Below are positions 7,790 through 15,870 of a stretch of DNA of 64,000 nt, piece by piece (position 1 is the first letter of the stretch; the number at the start of each line of letters is the position of its first letter). Under the pieces are notes generated by a model. It made no database searches, was not told where the DNA came from, and worked only from the letters and a program-made list of their open reading frames with translations. Both the position numbers and the translations under genes were made by a program. Origin of the DNA: Streptomyces marincola (GTDB taxonomy: Bacteria; Actinomycetota; Actinomycetes; Streptomycetales; Streptomycetaceae); the NCBI RefSeq assembly GCF_020410765.1, contig NZ_CP084541.1, positions 2,741,001 to 2,805,000 on the forward strand. The letters run 5' to 3'.

Positions 7790-9166
7790 ATGTATCTGTC
7801 ACGGCTGAGGATGTCGGAGATCCGGGGCTTCCACGGCCGCCGCGCCATCGACCTGCCCTTCGTCCGGCCGGACGGCACGTTCGCGGGCTGGACCGTGATC
7901 GCCGGCCGGAACGGTTCGGGGAAGACCTCGCTCCTGCGGGCCATCGCCCTGACCCTGGCGGGCGACCGGGTCGCGGAGAACCTGGCCCCCGACTACCCGA
8001 ACTGGCGCTCGTCGGAGGAGTCGGAAGGCATCATCGAAGCCTCCTTCCGCATGGACGACGAGGAGTCGGCCGCCCTCTTCCCCGAGCCCTCCGCCCCGCC
8101 CGCGGAACCGGAGGAGCACGGGCAGGTGCGCATCGTTCTGCCCGTTCCCACACGGAACGACTGGCCAAGAAGCATCCCCCTGATGGTTCCCGGGTGGTTC
8201 CAAAGCCTCATCGCGCCCCAGGCCAATGCTTCAACGGACAGCGCTCCGCGGGTTCCCCTCCTCCTGACCCGCAACACCTTCGGCGCCGGATACGGGCCGT
8301 ACCGGCGCCTGTCCAGGACCATCGCGGACCGGCGCAACCCGACGGAGACCCAGGAGCACGCCAGCCGCTTCGCCACCCTGTTCGACGAGGACGCCTCACT
8401 CGCCGAGGGCGTGGCGTGGATGGTCGGCCTGCACCTGCGGCGGCTCGAAGGCGACAACGCGGCGGCCCACGTGCTCGACACCGTCGAGGAGCTGCTGGGC
8501 GACGGACTCCTGCCCGACGGGTACATCGTCGAGAAGGTGAACTCGTCGGGCCTGTGGGTCAGGCGGGGGCAGCAGAGTTTTCCGCTGGCCGAGATGAGCG
8601 ACGGGTACCGGACGGTCACGGCGCTGGTGCTCGACCTGGTGCGCCACCTGTTCTCCCACCACGGCGAGTTGCGCGTCGCGCGCGAGGACGGACGCGTCGC
8701 CCTGCGCACGCCAGGCATCGTGCTGATCGACGAGATCGACGCGCACCTGCACGTCAGCTGGCAGCAGCGCATCGGGGACTGGCTGAAGCAGCACTTCCCG
8801 CGCGTCCAGTTCATCGTCACCACGCACAGCCCCTACATCTGCCAGGCCGCCGATCCGGCCGGACTGATCCGCCTGCCGGGCCCCGACGAGGACGCGCCCG
8901 CCGAGGTCGTCGAGGACGCGCTCTACCGGCGCGTGGTCTACGGAACCGGCGACGACGCGGTGCTCTCCGACCTGTTCGGTCTCGACAGCCCGTACCGGGG
9001 CGTCCGCCGGGGCAGGTTGGTGGGATGCGACAGGACGAGATCTGGGACGCCGAGGCCGCGGGGAACTACGGCACCCCGTCCCCCCGGTGACACGTGGTGC
9101 GATCCGTTCGAACGCGTCGACGTGCGGACGAGCCGGGACCGGTCCCCTCCGCAGCGGCTAGGGTGA
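7790..9166 (+). CDS. AAA/ABC-type ATPase with an altered C-terminus
   Basis: This 458-residue RecF/SMC-like ATPase (AAA_21/AAA_15 type) has the Walker A motif G-R-N-G-S-G-K-T at residues 39-46, an ABC signature-like AEMSDGYRT near 268, Walker B VLIDEIDAHLH at about 311-321 and the H-loop TTHSP at 344-348. Relatives act in DNA repair or, with partner nucleases, in phage defence. Residues from about 403 on (RGVRRGRLVG to the stop) are encoded by a near-perfect copy of the 5-prime end of the methyltransferase gene at 9586 read out of frame, plus about 90 nt of read-through. The native tail was therefore lost. Function may survive because all ATPase motifs lie before the junction. Confidence 0.8.
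   Translation: MYLSRLRMSEIRGFHGRRAIDLPFVRPDGTFAGWTVIAGRNGSGKTSLLRAIALTLAGDRVAENLAPDYPNWRSSEESEGIIEASFRMDDEESAALFPEPSAPPAEPEEHGQVRIVLPVPTRNDWPRSIPLMVPGWFQSLIAPQANASTDSAPRVPLLLTRNTFGAGYGPYRRLSRTIADRRNPTETQEHASRFATLFDEDASLAEGVAWMVGLHLRRLEGDNAAAHVLDTVEELLGDGLLPDGYIVEKVNSSGLWVRRGQQSFPLAEMSDGYRTVTALVLDLVRHLFSHHGELRVAREDGRVALRTPGIVLIDEIDAHLHVSWQQRIGDWLKQHFPRVQFIVTTHSPYICQAADPAGLIRLPGPDEDAPAEVVEDALYRRVVYGTGDDAVLSDLFGLDSPYRGVRRGRLVGCDRTRSGTPRPRGTTAPRPPGDTWCDPFERVDVRTSRDRSPPQRLG
8997..9078 (+). repeat. 82-bp direct repeat, upstream copy
   Basis: This copy is identical to 9558-9639 for the first 63 bp and differs at only three positions over 82 bp (offset 561). It contains the ribosome-binding region and the first codons of a methyltransferase (ATG at 9025, MRQDEIWDAEAA then stop at 9090), embedded out of frame in the end of the ATPase gene. 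Confidence 0.95.
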
Positions 9167-9221
9167 CGACGTGACAGAGCGTCACCAGAGGCGCGCGGTC
9201 GGGCTCGTGGAGGGGTAAGAC

Positions 9222-9491
9222 ATGGGGCGGCTGAGGCAGTTCGGCACAGCGGTGGCCGTCGGTGCGGCGGCGCTGCTGCTCATCGGCTGCGGCACGCCGA
9301 CGGATTACAGCGAGATCGTCACGTTCACCGACGAGCACGGCCGGGCGTGCACCGCCGCGGTGGTCGTCGACCGGGAGCAGAACGAGGGCAGCGACTACGA
9401 GGTCGCGAGTCTCGACTGCGACTACCCACCGGAGGGCCGGGAGCCCGGCCCGAGCCGCTACCTCCCGCTTCCGGAACGGGACGAAGAGTGA
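9222..9491 (+). CDS. small secreted lipoprotein
   Basis: This 89-residue protein has a typical lipoprotein signal: basic MGRLR, a hydrophobic stretch and the lipobox LLIG-C with Cys23 as the lipidated residue. The mature part is acidic, with two further cysteines (A-C-T at about 44 and D-C-D near 66) that could pair. No family is recognised. It lies in the 561-bp segment bounded by the direct repeat, so it may have arrived with or between the repeat copies. ATG 9222 is preceded by GGAGGGGTAAGAC. Confidence 0.75.
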   Translation: MGRLRQFGTAVAVGAAALLLIGCGTPTDYSEIVTFTDEHGRACTAAVVVDREQNEGSDYEVASLDCDYPPEGREPGPSRYLPLPERDEE

Positions 9492-9557
9492 TTGACCGGC
9501 GGCCGTCCCCGACCTCGGGACGGCCGCCGGAAGCAGGAGGGAAAAGGCGTCGACAAC

Positions 9558-9639
9558 GGGGCGTCCGCCGGGGCAGGTTGGTGGGATGCGACAGGACGAG
9601 ATCTGGGACGCCGAGGCCGCCGCGAACTACGACACCCCG
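9558..9639 (+). repeat. 82-bp direct repeat, downstream copy
   Basis: This copy belongs to the intact methyltransferase: it spans its leader from 9558 and its first 18 codons. The partner copy is at 8997-9078. Confidence 0.95.
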
Positions 9640-10326
9640 GGCACGGGCATGTTCGCGCCCGAGGTGCTGGGGCCGACCGTGGACCGCCTCGCCGAACTGG
9701 CCGCGGGGGGACGAGCGCTTGAGTTCGCCATCGGGACCGGCCGGGTGGCCGTTCCGCTCGCGCGGCGCGGCGTTCCGGTGACGGGTGTCGAGTTGTCGGG
9801 GCCGATGATCGAGCGACTGCGTACCAAGGTGGACGAGGCGACGCTCCCCGTCGTGGTCGGTGACATGGCGACGGCCGAGGCGCCCGGGCCGTTCCGGCTC
9901 GTCTACCTCGTCTTCAACACGATCTCCAACCTCCTCACCCAGGCCGAGCAGGTCGCGTGCTTCCGCAACGCGGCCCGCCACCTGGAGCCGGGCGGGCGGT
10001 TCGTGATCGAGCTCGGGGTTCCCGGCCTGCGTGAGCTGCCGCGCGGCCAGCGGGGCGTGGTCTTCCACTCGGAGCCCGGCTACCTCGGCGTGGACACCTA
10101 CGACGTGCTGAAGCAGCACATGGTGTCCCACCACGTGCGGTTCGGCGCGGGCCGCGAGGCGCGTCTCTACCGCAGCCCGCACCGCTACATCTGGCCGGCC
10201 GAGCTCGATCTCATGGGCCAGCTCGCCGGGTTCGCGCTTGAGTCGCGGCACGCGGACTGGCAGGGTGCCGAGTTCACCGCCGAGTCGCCCTCGCACGTCT
10301 CCGTCTACCGGCTGCCCGACGCGTGA
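9586..10326 (+). CDS. class I SAM-dependent methyltransferase
   Basis: This 246-residue Rossmann-fold methyltransferase has motif I as ALEFAIGTGRVA (residues 44-55), the acidic end of strand 2 in TGVELSGPM, motif III-like VVVGDMATAE and post-motif FNTISNLLTQAEQ. Relatives act on small molecules or on proteins, and the substrate cannot be told from sequence. The ATG at 9586 opens MRQDEIWDAEAA, a common N-terminus of this Streptomyces family. The upstream fragment at 9025 is a truncated copy of the same start. Confidence 0.88.
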   Translation: MRQDEIWDAEAAANYDTPGTGMFAPEVLGPTVDRLAELAAGGRALEFAIGTGRVAVPLARRGVPVTGVELSGPMIERLRTKVDEATLPVVVGDMATAEAPGPFRLVYLVFNTISNLLTQAEQVACFRNAARHLEPGGRFVIELGVPGLRELPRGQRGVVFHSEPGYLGVDTYDVLKQHMVSHHVRFGAGREARLYRSPHRYIWPAELDLMGQLAGFALESRHADWQGAEFTAESPSHVSVYRLPDA

Positions 10327-10559
10327 CGAACGGCGCGTAACGAGCGTCGCGCCGCGCCGACTTCGCCCCGGAACGCGGCGCGCCCCGCGCACGGGTTCCC
10401 CCCGGTCCTGCCGCCGCCGTGTCACCGTTTGGCTACAGCTGCCGGTCCCCGCCGCAGTGGCGGGCCGGGACGGCGGGGACGGCGGGAAGCAGCAGGTAGG
10501 CTGCCGAAACAGCGGCGCGGTGCAGCGCGTTCGCGGGGTGCGAAGGGGGCAGGCGTTTC

Positions 10560-12200
10560 ATGCGGAACGGGCAGCGCATCGCGCTGATGGCCGGCGTCAG
10601 CGCGGCCGTGGTGTCGGTGGTGGGGTTCGGGGCCTACAGCATGCTGGACGACGGGCAGGACACCGACCGGGGAACGGCGGCCACCGCGTCCGACGGCACG
10701 CCCGACGACGGCGCGGGGGCCGGAGCGCCGAGTGCGGAGGAGGTCCGCGCGGCCTCCGAGGACTTCCTCACCGCATGGGCCGGGGGCGACGCGGAGGCGG
10801 CTGCCCGGCTGACCGACGATCCCGAGGCGGCGGAGGCCGCGCTCGGCGCGCTCGCCGAAGATGCCGCGTTCTCCTCCGTCGAGCTGGAGCCGGGCGCGCC
10901 CGAGGACGCCGAGGTGCCGTTCACGGTGGCGGCCGTCGTCTCCTACGAGGACGAGGAACCCGCCGAGCTCGACTGGGAGTCGCGGCTCACGGTCGTCCGC
11001 GACGAGGGCAGCGGCGAGCCCGTGGTGGCGTGGGACCCGGCCCTGGTGCACCCGGCGCTCGACGCGGGACTCTCGATCGAGACGGGCCCGGCCGGTGAGA
11101 CGCCGCCGGTGGAGATGCTCGACCGGAACGGCGATGTGCTCTCGGCCGCCGACTACCCCTCGCTCGGCCAGGTCATCGCGGATCTCGGTGAGCGCTACGC
11201 GGAGGAGTCGGGGGCCGCCGCGGCCGTCGAGACCCGCATCGTGGACGCCGAGGGCGAGACGGTGGAGCAGCTGCTCCAGATCTCCGAGCCCGTCACGGGG
11301 CAGGTGCCCACGACGATCGACCCCGCGATCCAGCAGGCCGCGGAGGACGCGCTCGCCGAGGGCGGGCAGGGCGCCGTGGTCGCGATCCAGCCGAGCACCG
11401 GGGCCATCCAGGCCATCGCGAACAACCCGGCCGACGGGTTCGACACCGCTCTCGAAGGCAGCTACGCGCCCGGCTCGACGTTCAAGATCGTCACGGCCTC
11501 GCTCCTGATCGACCGGGGCCTGGCGGCGGCCAATGAGCAGCACCCGTGCCCGCAGTACTTCGAGCACGGCGGCTGGCAGTTCCAGAACCTGGACGAGTTC
11601 GACATCGAGGGCGGCACGTTCGCCGACAGCTTCGCCGCCTCCTGCAACACCGCGTTCATCAGCCAGGCGCCGGAACTGGACGACGCGGAGCTGGGGAACC
11701 ACGCGCGCGACGTGTTCGGCCTCGGCCTGACCTGGCAGGTCGGCACGACGACGATGGACGGCACCGTGCCGACGCAGTCCGACGCCCAGATGGCGGCGGC
11801 GCTGATCGGCCAGGGCGCGATCCGGATGAACCCGCTGACCATGGCCTCGGTCTCCGCGACGGTCAAGGACGGCACGTTCCGCCAGCCCTACCTCGTACCG
11901 GCCGACTTCGACGGCAGGCAGCTCGCGCAGGCCCCGCAGGGCCTGGCCGCGGCCGGCGAGCTGCGCGGCCTGATGAACCGGACGGCGACCAGCGGCACCG
12001 CGTCGGCGGCCATGTCCGGCCTGAGCGGCGACATCGGCGCGAAGACCGGCTCCGCCGAGGTGGACGGGCAGGAGAAGCCGAACGCCTGGTTCACCGGCTA
12101 CCGCAACGACTTGGCGGTCGCGGCCGTGATCCCCGAGTCCGGGCACGGCGGCGAGTTCGCCGGGCCGGTCGTGGCCGACGTGCTCCGCGCGGCGCCCTGA
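10560..12200 (+). CDS. penicillin-binding protein (transpeptidase with MecA-type N-terminal domain)
   Basis: This 546-residue bitopic cell-wall transpeptidase has one membrane anchor at residues about 8-27, a Thr/Asp-rich linker, an NTF2-like MecA_N domain at about 58-165 (EDFLTAWAGGDAEAAARL), a short dimerisation region, and the transpeptidase domain from about 250. Catalytic motifs are present: S306-T-F-K309, S361-C-N363 and K495-T-G497. These D,D-transpeptidases cross-link peptidoglycan outside the membrane. ATG 10560 is the only well-placed start. Neighbouring pmt and the distant FtsW-like gene are also envelope functions. Confidence 0.93.
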   Translation: MRNGQRIALMAGVSAAVVSVVGFGAYSMLDDGQDTDRGTAATASDGTPDDGAGAGAPSAEEVRAASEDFLTAWAGGDAEAAARLTDDPEAAEAALGALAEDAAFSSVELEPGAPEDAEVPFTVAAVVSYEDEEPAELDWESRLTVVRDEGSGEPVVAWDPALVHPALDAGLSIETGPAGETPPVEMLDRNGDVLSAADYPSLGQVIADLGERYAEESGAAAAVETRIVDAEGETVEQLLQISEPVTGQVPTTIDPAIQQAAEDALAEGGQGAVVAIQPSTGAIQAIANNPADGFDTALEGSYAPGSTFKIVTASLLIDRGLAAANEQHPCPQYFEHGGWQFQNLDEFDIEGGTFADSFAASCNTAFISQAPELDDAELGNHARDVFGLGLTWQVGTTTMDGTVPTQSDAQMAAALIGQGAIRMNPLTMASVSATVKDGTFRQPYLVPADFDGRQLAQAPQGLAAAGELRGLMNRTATSGTASAAMSGLSGDIGAKTGSAEVDGQEKPNAWFTGYRNDLAVAAVIPESGHGGEFAGPVVADVLRAAP

Positions 12201-12256
12201 CGGCACCGCGTACCGTGGCCCCGGCCGCCAGGGAGGCGGCCGAGGAGGTGTCACAC

Positions 12257-13208
12257 ATGCGGGAGATCGCCGTCTTCAGCGGCAGCGCGCACCCTGAACT
12301 GGCCGCGGAGGTCTGCGCCCACCTCGGGGTGCCGCTGCTGCCGACGCGGGTCGACCGGTTCGCCAACGACTGCCTTCAGGTGCAGTTGGAGGCCAACTGC
12401 CGGGAGCGCGACGTCTACTTGATCCAGCCGCTGGTCAGGCCCGTCCAGGAGCACCTGGTCGAGCTGCTGCTGATGCTGGACGCGGCGCGCGGCGCGCGGC
12501 GCGTCGGCGGCCCGCACCACGGTGGTCATGCCGCACTACGCGTACGCCAGGTCGGACAAGAAGGACGCGCCGCGCATCTCCATCGGCGGGCGGCTGATCG
12601 CCGACCTGATGGTGACCTCGGGCGCGGGCCGGGTCCTGGCGATGACCCTGCACTCGCCGCAGGTGCACGGCTTCTTCAGCGTTCCCGTCGACCACCTGCA
12701 CGCGCTGCGTGAGCTGGCGGCGCACTTCCGAGGGCAGGATCTGAGCAACGCCGTCGTCGTCTCGCCCGACCTGGGCAACGCCAAGGAGGCCGCCGCGTTC
12801 GCGCGCCTGCTCGGCATACCGGTCGCGGCGGGCGCCAAGCAGCGGTACGCCGACGACCGGGTGACGATCAGCTCGGTCATCGGAGATGTCGCGGGCCGCG
12901 ACGTCATCGTGCTCGACGACGAGATAGCCAAGGGCAGCACGGTGCTCGAACTCCTGCGGCTGCTGCGGGAGATGGACGTGACCTCGGTGCGGATCGCGTG
13001 CACGCACGGCCTGTTCGCGGACGGCGCGCTGAAGCGGTTGAGCCAGGAGCCCGGGGTGCGCGAGATCGTGTGCACCAACACGGTGCCGATTCCGGCGGAG
13101 GAGCGCACGGGCAAGCTGCGGGTGCTGTCCATCGCGCCCGCGCTCGCGGAGGCGGTGCGGCGCATCCACAACGGCGAGTCGGTCAGCGCCCTTTTCGACC
13201 AGCACTGA
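12257..13208 (+). pseudogene. prs: ribose-phosphate diphosphokinase, frameshifted by a 7-bp repeat
   Basis: PRPP synthetase makes phosphoribosyl diphosphate from ribose 5-phosphate and ATP for nucleotide, His and Trp synthesis. The N-terminal part (ATG 12257 after GAGGAGGTG; MREIAVFSGSAHPEL, LIQPLVRPVQEHLVELLLM) is in one frame; the rest (VMPHYAYARSDKKDAPRISI, SPDLGNAKEAAAF, IVLDDEIAKGSTV, ending ALFDQH at 13208) is in another. At 12483-12503 the 7-mer CGGCGCG occurs three times in tandem. Removing one copy restores DAARGASAARTTVVMPHYA, just as the family reads. So this is a recent inactivation, a slippage hotspot, or a sequencing error. GTG 12522 could give only an N-truncated protein. Confidence 0.88.
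12483..12503 (+). repeat. three tandem copies of a 7-bp unit inside prs
   Basis: CGGCGCG repeats at 12483, 12490 and 12497. Two copies keep prs in frame; the third shifts the frame by seven. Confidence 0.95.
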
Positions 13209-13260
13209 CCAGCACTGACCGGCGTTGAGTGGCGTTGAGTGGCACTGACAAGCCCTGATC
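13201..13260 (+). repeat. tandem 10-bp repeats at the prs stop
   Basis: Six decamers follow one another exactly: AGCACTGACC twice, GGCGTTGAGT twice, GGCACTGACA and AGCCCTGATC. The first one carries the prs stop codon. They form pairs of identical units with a common RGCNYTGANY pattern. Confidence 0.9.
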
Positions 13261-13346
13261 GGCGCGGTGCCGGCGTTCACCCCCGCGCGGACGGCCCCGA
13301 CCGCCGCCGGAGCCGCGACGTCCGGCGCACGGTGCCAAAACGGCCG

Positions 13347-13396
13347 GGAGCCCGGCGCCCCGCCCCCGCACGGGCGGGGGTGGGGCGCCGGGCTCC
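13347..13396. terminator. long bidirectional terminator between prs and the MmpL gene
   Basis: A 15-bp perfect stem (13347-13361 with 13382-13396) continues through one G-T pair into a further 7 bp with a 4-nt loop. It lies between two convergent genes and ends 45 nt from the stop of the exporter. Confidence 0.8.
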
Positions 13397-13441
13397 ACGG
13401 GGAGACGGCGGACGCGGCCCGGTGGCCGGTCGTCGTCGGGG

Positions 13442-15691
13442 TCAGGCGACGGGAGCGGGCTCCCGCTCCTCCTTCTTGAGCGAGCCACGGCCCTTGCCGT
13501 TGGACTCCAGGTAGCGCTCCAGCGACTCGCCCTCGACGTCCACGTTGGGCAGCACGCGGTCCAGCCACTTGGGCAGCCACCAGGCGCGGTCGCCGAGCAG
13601 GCCCATCAGCGCGGGCACCAGGGTCATGCGGACCACGAAGGCGTCCAGCAGGATGGCCACGCCGAGACCGAAGCCGATCATCTTGATCATGGCCTCGTCC
13701 ATGGTGATCGCGAAGCTGGCGAACACGCTGATCATGATGATCGCGGCGGCGGTGACGACCCGGGCGTTGAGGTTGAAGCCGGTGACCACGGCCTGCTTCG
13801 GGTCCTCGCCGTGGACGTACGCCTCCCGCATGCGGGTGACCAGGAACACCTCGTAGTCCATGGCGAGACCGAAGACCACGCCGACCATGAAGATCGGCAT
13901 CATGCTCATGATCGGCCCGGTCTCCTCGACGCCGATCAGCTCGGCCGCCCAGCCCCACTGGAAGACCGCGACGACGGAACCGAGCGCGGCCAGCACGGAG
14001 AGCAGGAACCCGAGCGCCGCCTTCAGCGGCACCAGGACCGAGCGGAACACCAGCATCAGCAGGATGAACGCCAGGCCGACCACGAGGGACAGGTAGGGCA
14101 CCAGCGCGCTGTTCATGACCTCGGAGAAGTCGATGTTCGCGGCCGTCATGCCGGTCACCAGGACGGCGGCGCCGGTCTGGCTCTCCAGCGCTGGTGCCAG
14201 GTCGTCCCTGAGGTGGTGCACCAGGTCGGCCGTCTCGGAGTCGGACGGGCCGGTGGCGGGGAAGGCGAGCAGCGTCGCCATGCTCCCGTCCTCGTTGAAG
14301 TTGGGCGGCGCGGTGAGGACGATCTCGTCCAGCGCGCCCAGCTCACCGCTGACCGTGGTCGCGGCGCTCTCCAGGTCGACGCCGTCGCCGCCGTCGAGGG
14401 TGAGCATCAGCGGGCCGTTGAAGCCGGGCCCGAAGCCCTCGCTGAGCAGGTCGTAGGACTGGCGGAGCGTGGAGTCCTCGGGCTGGGTGCCGTTGTCGGG
14501 CAGGCCCATCTCCATGCTGGCCACCGGCACCGCGAGCACACCGAGGCCCAGGACGGACACGACGAGCGCGAGCGCGGGGCGGCGCAGCACGGCGCGGGCC
14601 CAGCGGGTGCCGCCGTTCTCCTTGCCCTCCTTGTTGAGCGAGGTGGGAACGCCGGTCTCCGGGTTCTGCTTGCGCATCCGGCGGCCGAAGATCCGCTTGC
14701 CGACGATGCCGAGCACGGCGGGCACCAGGGTGAGCGCGACGAACACGGCGACGGCCACGTTCGCCGCGGCGGCCAGGCCCATCTTGGTGAGCAGCGGAAC
14801 GTTGACGACGGCGAGGCCGGCCAGCGCGATGATGACGGTGAGGCCCGCGAAGACCACGGCGGAACCGGCGGTGCCCGTGGCGCGGCCCGCGGCCTCCTCG
14901 TGGCTGTGGCCCTCGACCAGCTCGGCCCGGTACCGGGAGACGATGAACAGCGCGTAGTCGATACCGACCGCCAGGCCGAGCATCATGGCGAGGATGCCGG
15001 TGGTCTCGGAGAGGCCGAGCGTCGTGCTCAGGGCCGCGATACCGGCCATGCCGACCGCGACGCCGATCAGGGCGGTGAGCACCGGCACACCGGCCGCGAT
15101 GAGCGAGCCGAAGGTGATGACCAGCACGATCGCGGCCACGACCAGGCCGATGGCCTCGGCGGCACTGCCCATGTGCATCGGGCCCATGGCGACCTCGCCG
15201 CTGGCCTCGACGGTCAGGCCGGCGTCACGGCCGCTCTCCATCGCCGCCACGAGCTGGTCGTGCATCTCGGTGGAGACGTCCCCGGTCTCGACCGCGTAGT
15301 CGACGGTGGTGTAGGCGATGGTGCCGTCCTGGCTCACCGCGCCCGTCTCGAACGGGTCGACGACGGTGAGGACCTCGTCGCCCGCCCCCAGCTCGGTCAG
15401 CACCTGCTGGACGGCGTCGAAATACTCGCCCGAGGTGAGGGTGGCGCCCTCGGGGGCCTGGAAGACGACGGTTCCCTCGACGGCTTCGGCGTTCGCCTCC
15501 GGGAACTCCTCCGCCATCAGGTCGAAGGCCTCCTGGGACTCCGTGCCTGGCAGCGCGAAGTCGTCGGGCACCGCACCGCTCGACGTGGCCGCGCCGGCAC
15601 CGAGGCCGCCGACCAGTGCTATCCAGAGCAGCACGGCCCACCAGCGGCGCCTGAAGCACAGGCGTCCGAGTTTGTACAAGAACGTGGCCAC
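13442..15691 (-). CDS. MMPL/RND-family membrane exporter
   Basis: This 749-residue transporter has the MmpL layout: a helix at residues 15-35, an extracytoplasmic domain to about 180, five helices to about 345, a second half that repeats the pattern (helix near 375, a domain, then five helices to about 720) and a hydrophilic tail. The motif GLAVGIDYALFIVSRYR in the first half and GLAMDYEVFLVTRMRE in the second are the Asp-Tyr proton-relay signatures. Such proteins export lipids, siderophores or drugs using proton motive force. The start is ATG 15691. No partner adaptor or regulator is adjacent. Confidence 0.9.
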   Translation of the reverse strand: MATFLYKLGRLCFRRRWWAVLLWIALVGGLGAGAATSSGAVPDDFALPGTESQEAFDLMAEEFPEANAEAVEGTVVFQAPEGATLTSGEYFDAVQQVLTELGAGDEVLTVVDPFETGAVSQDGTIAYTTVDYAVETGDVSTEMHDQLVAAMESGRDAGLTVEASGEVAMGPMHMGSAAEAIGLVVAAIVLVITFGSLIAAGVPVLTALIGVAVGMAGIAALSTTLGLSETTGILAMMLGLAVGIDYALFIVSRYRAELVEGHSHEEAAGRATGTAGSAVVFAGLTVIIALAGLAVVNVPLLTKMGLAAAANVAVAVFVALTLVPAVLGIVGKRIFGRRMRKQNPETGVPTSLNKEGKENGGTRWARAVLRRPALALVVSVLGLGVLAVPVASMEMGLPDNGTQPEDSTLRQSYDLLSEGFGPGFNGPLMLTLDGGDGVDLESAATTVSGELGALDEIVLTAPPNFNEDGSMATLLAFPATGPSDSETADLVHHLRDDLAPALESQTGAAVLVTGMTAANIDFSEVMNSALVPYLSLVVGLAFILLMLVFRSVLVPLKAALGFLLSVLAALGSVVAVFQWGWAAELIGVEETGPIMSMMPIFMVGVVFGLAMDYEVFLVTRMREAYVHGEDPKQAVVTGFNLNARVVTAAAIIMISVFASFAITMDEAMIKMIGFGLGVAILLDAFVVRMTLVPALMGLLGDRAWWLPKWLDRVLPNVDVEGESLERYLESNGKGRGSLKKEEREPAPVA

Positions 15692-15870
15692 GGGGCAGGT
15701 TCTCCTGTCCGGGAATCTAGGGAGTCGATGGAAGAGGTGTCAGCTCATGTCCCGAGACGCGATGCGGACCGGGCGGGATGACCCCGGGAGGGCGATTGTG
15801 TCGGGGATCACACGTCACGCCTCTTTGTGACTGACTTGCCGGTGGATTGCGCGCACCGAAGCATGGAGGC

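Noticed and set aside
13201..13260. Decamer array as a possible CRISPR
   Set aside because: The units abut with no spacers and no cas genes are present.
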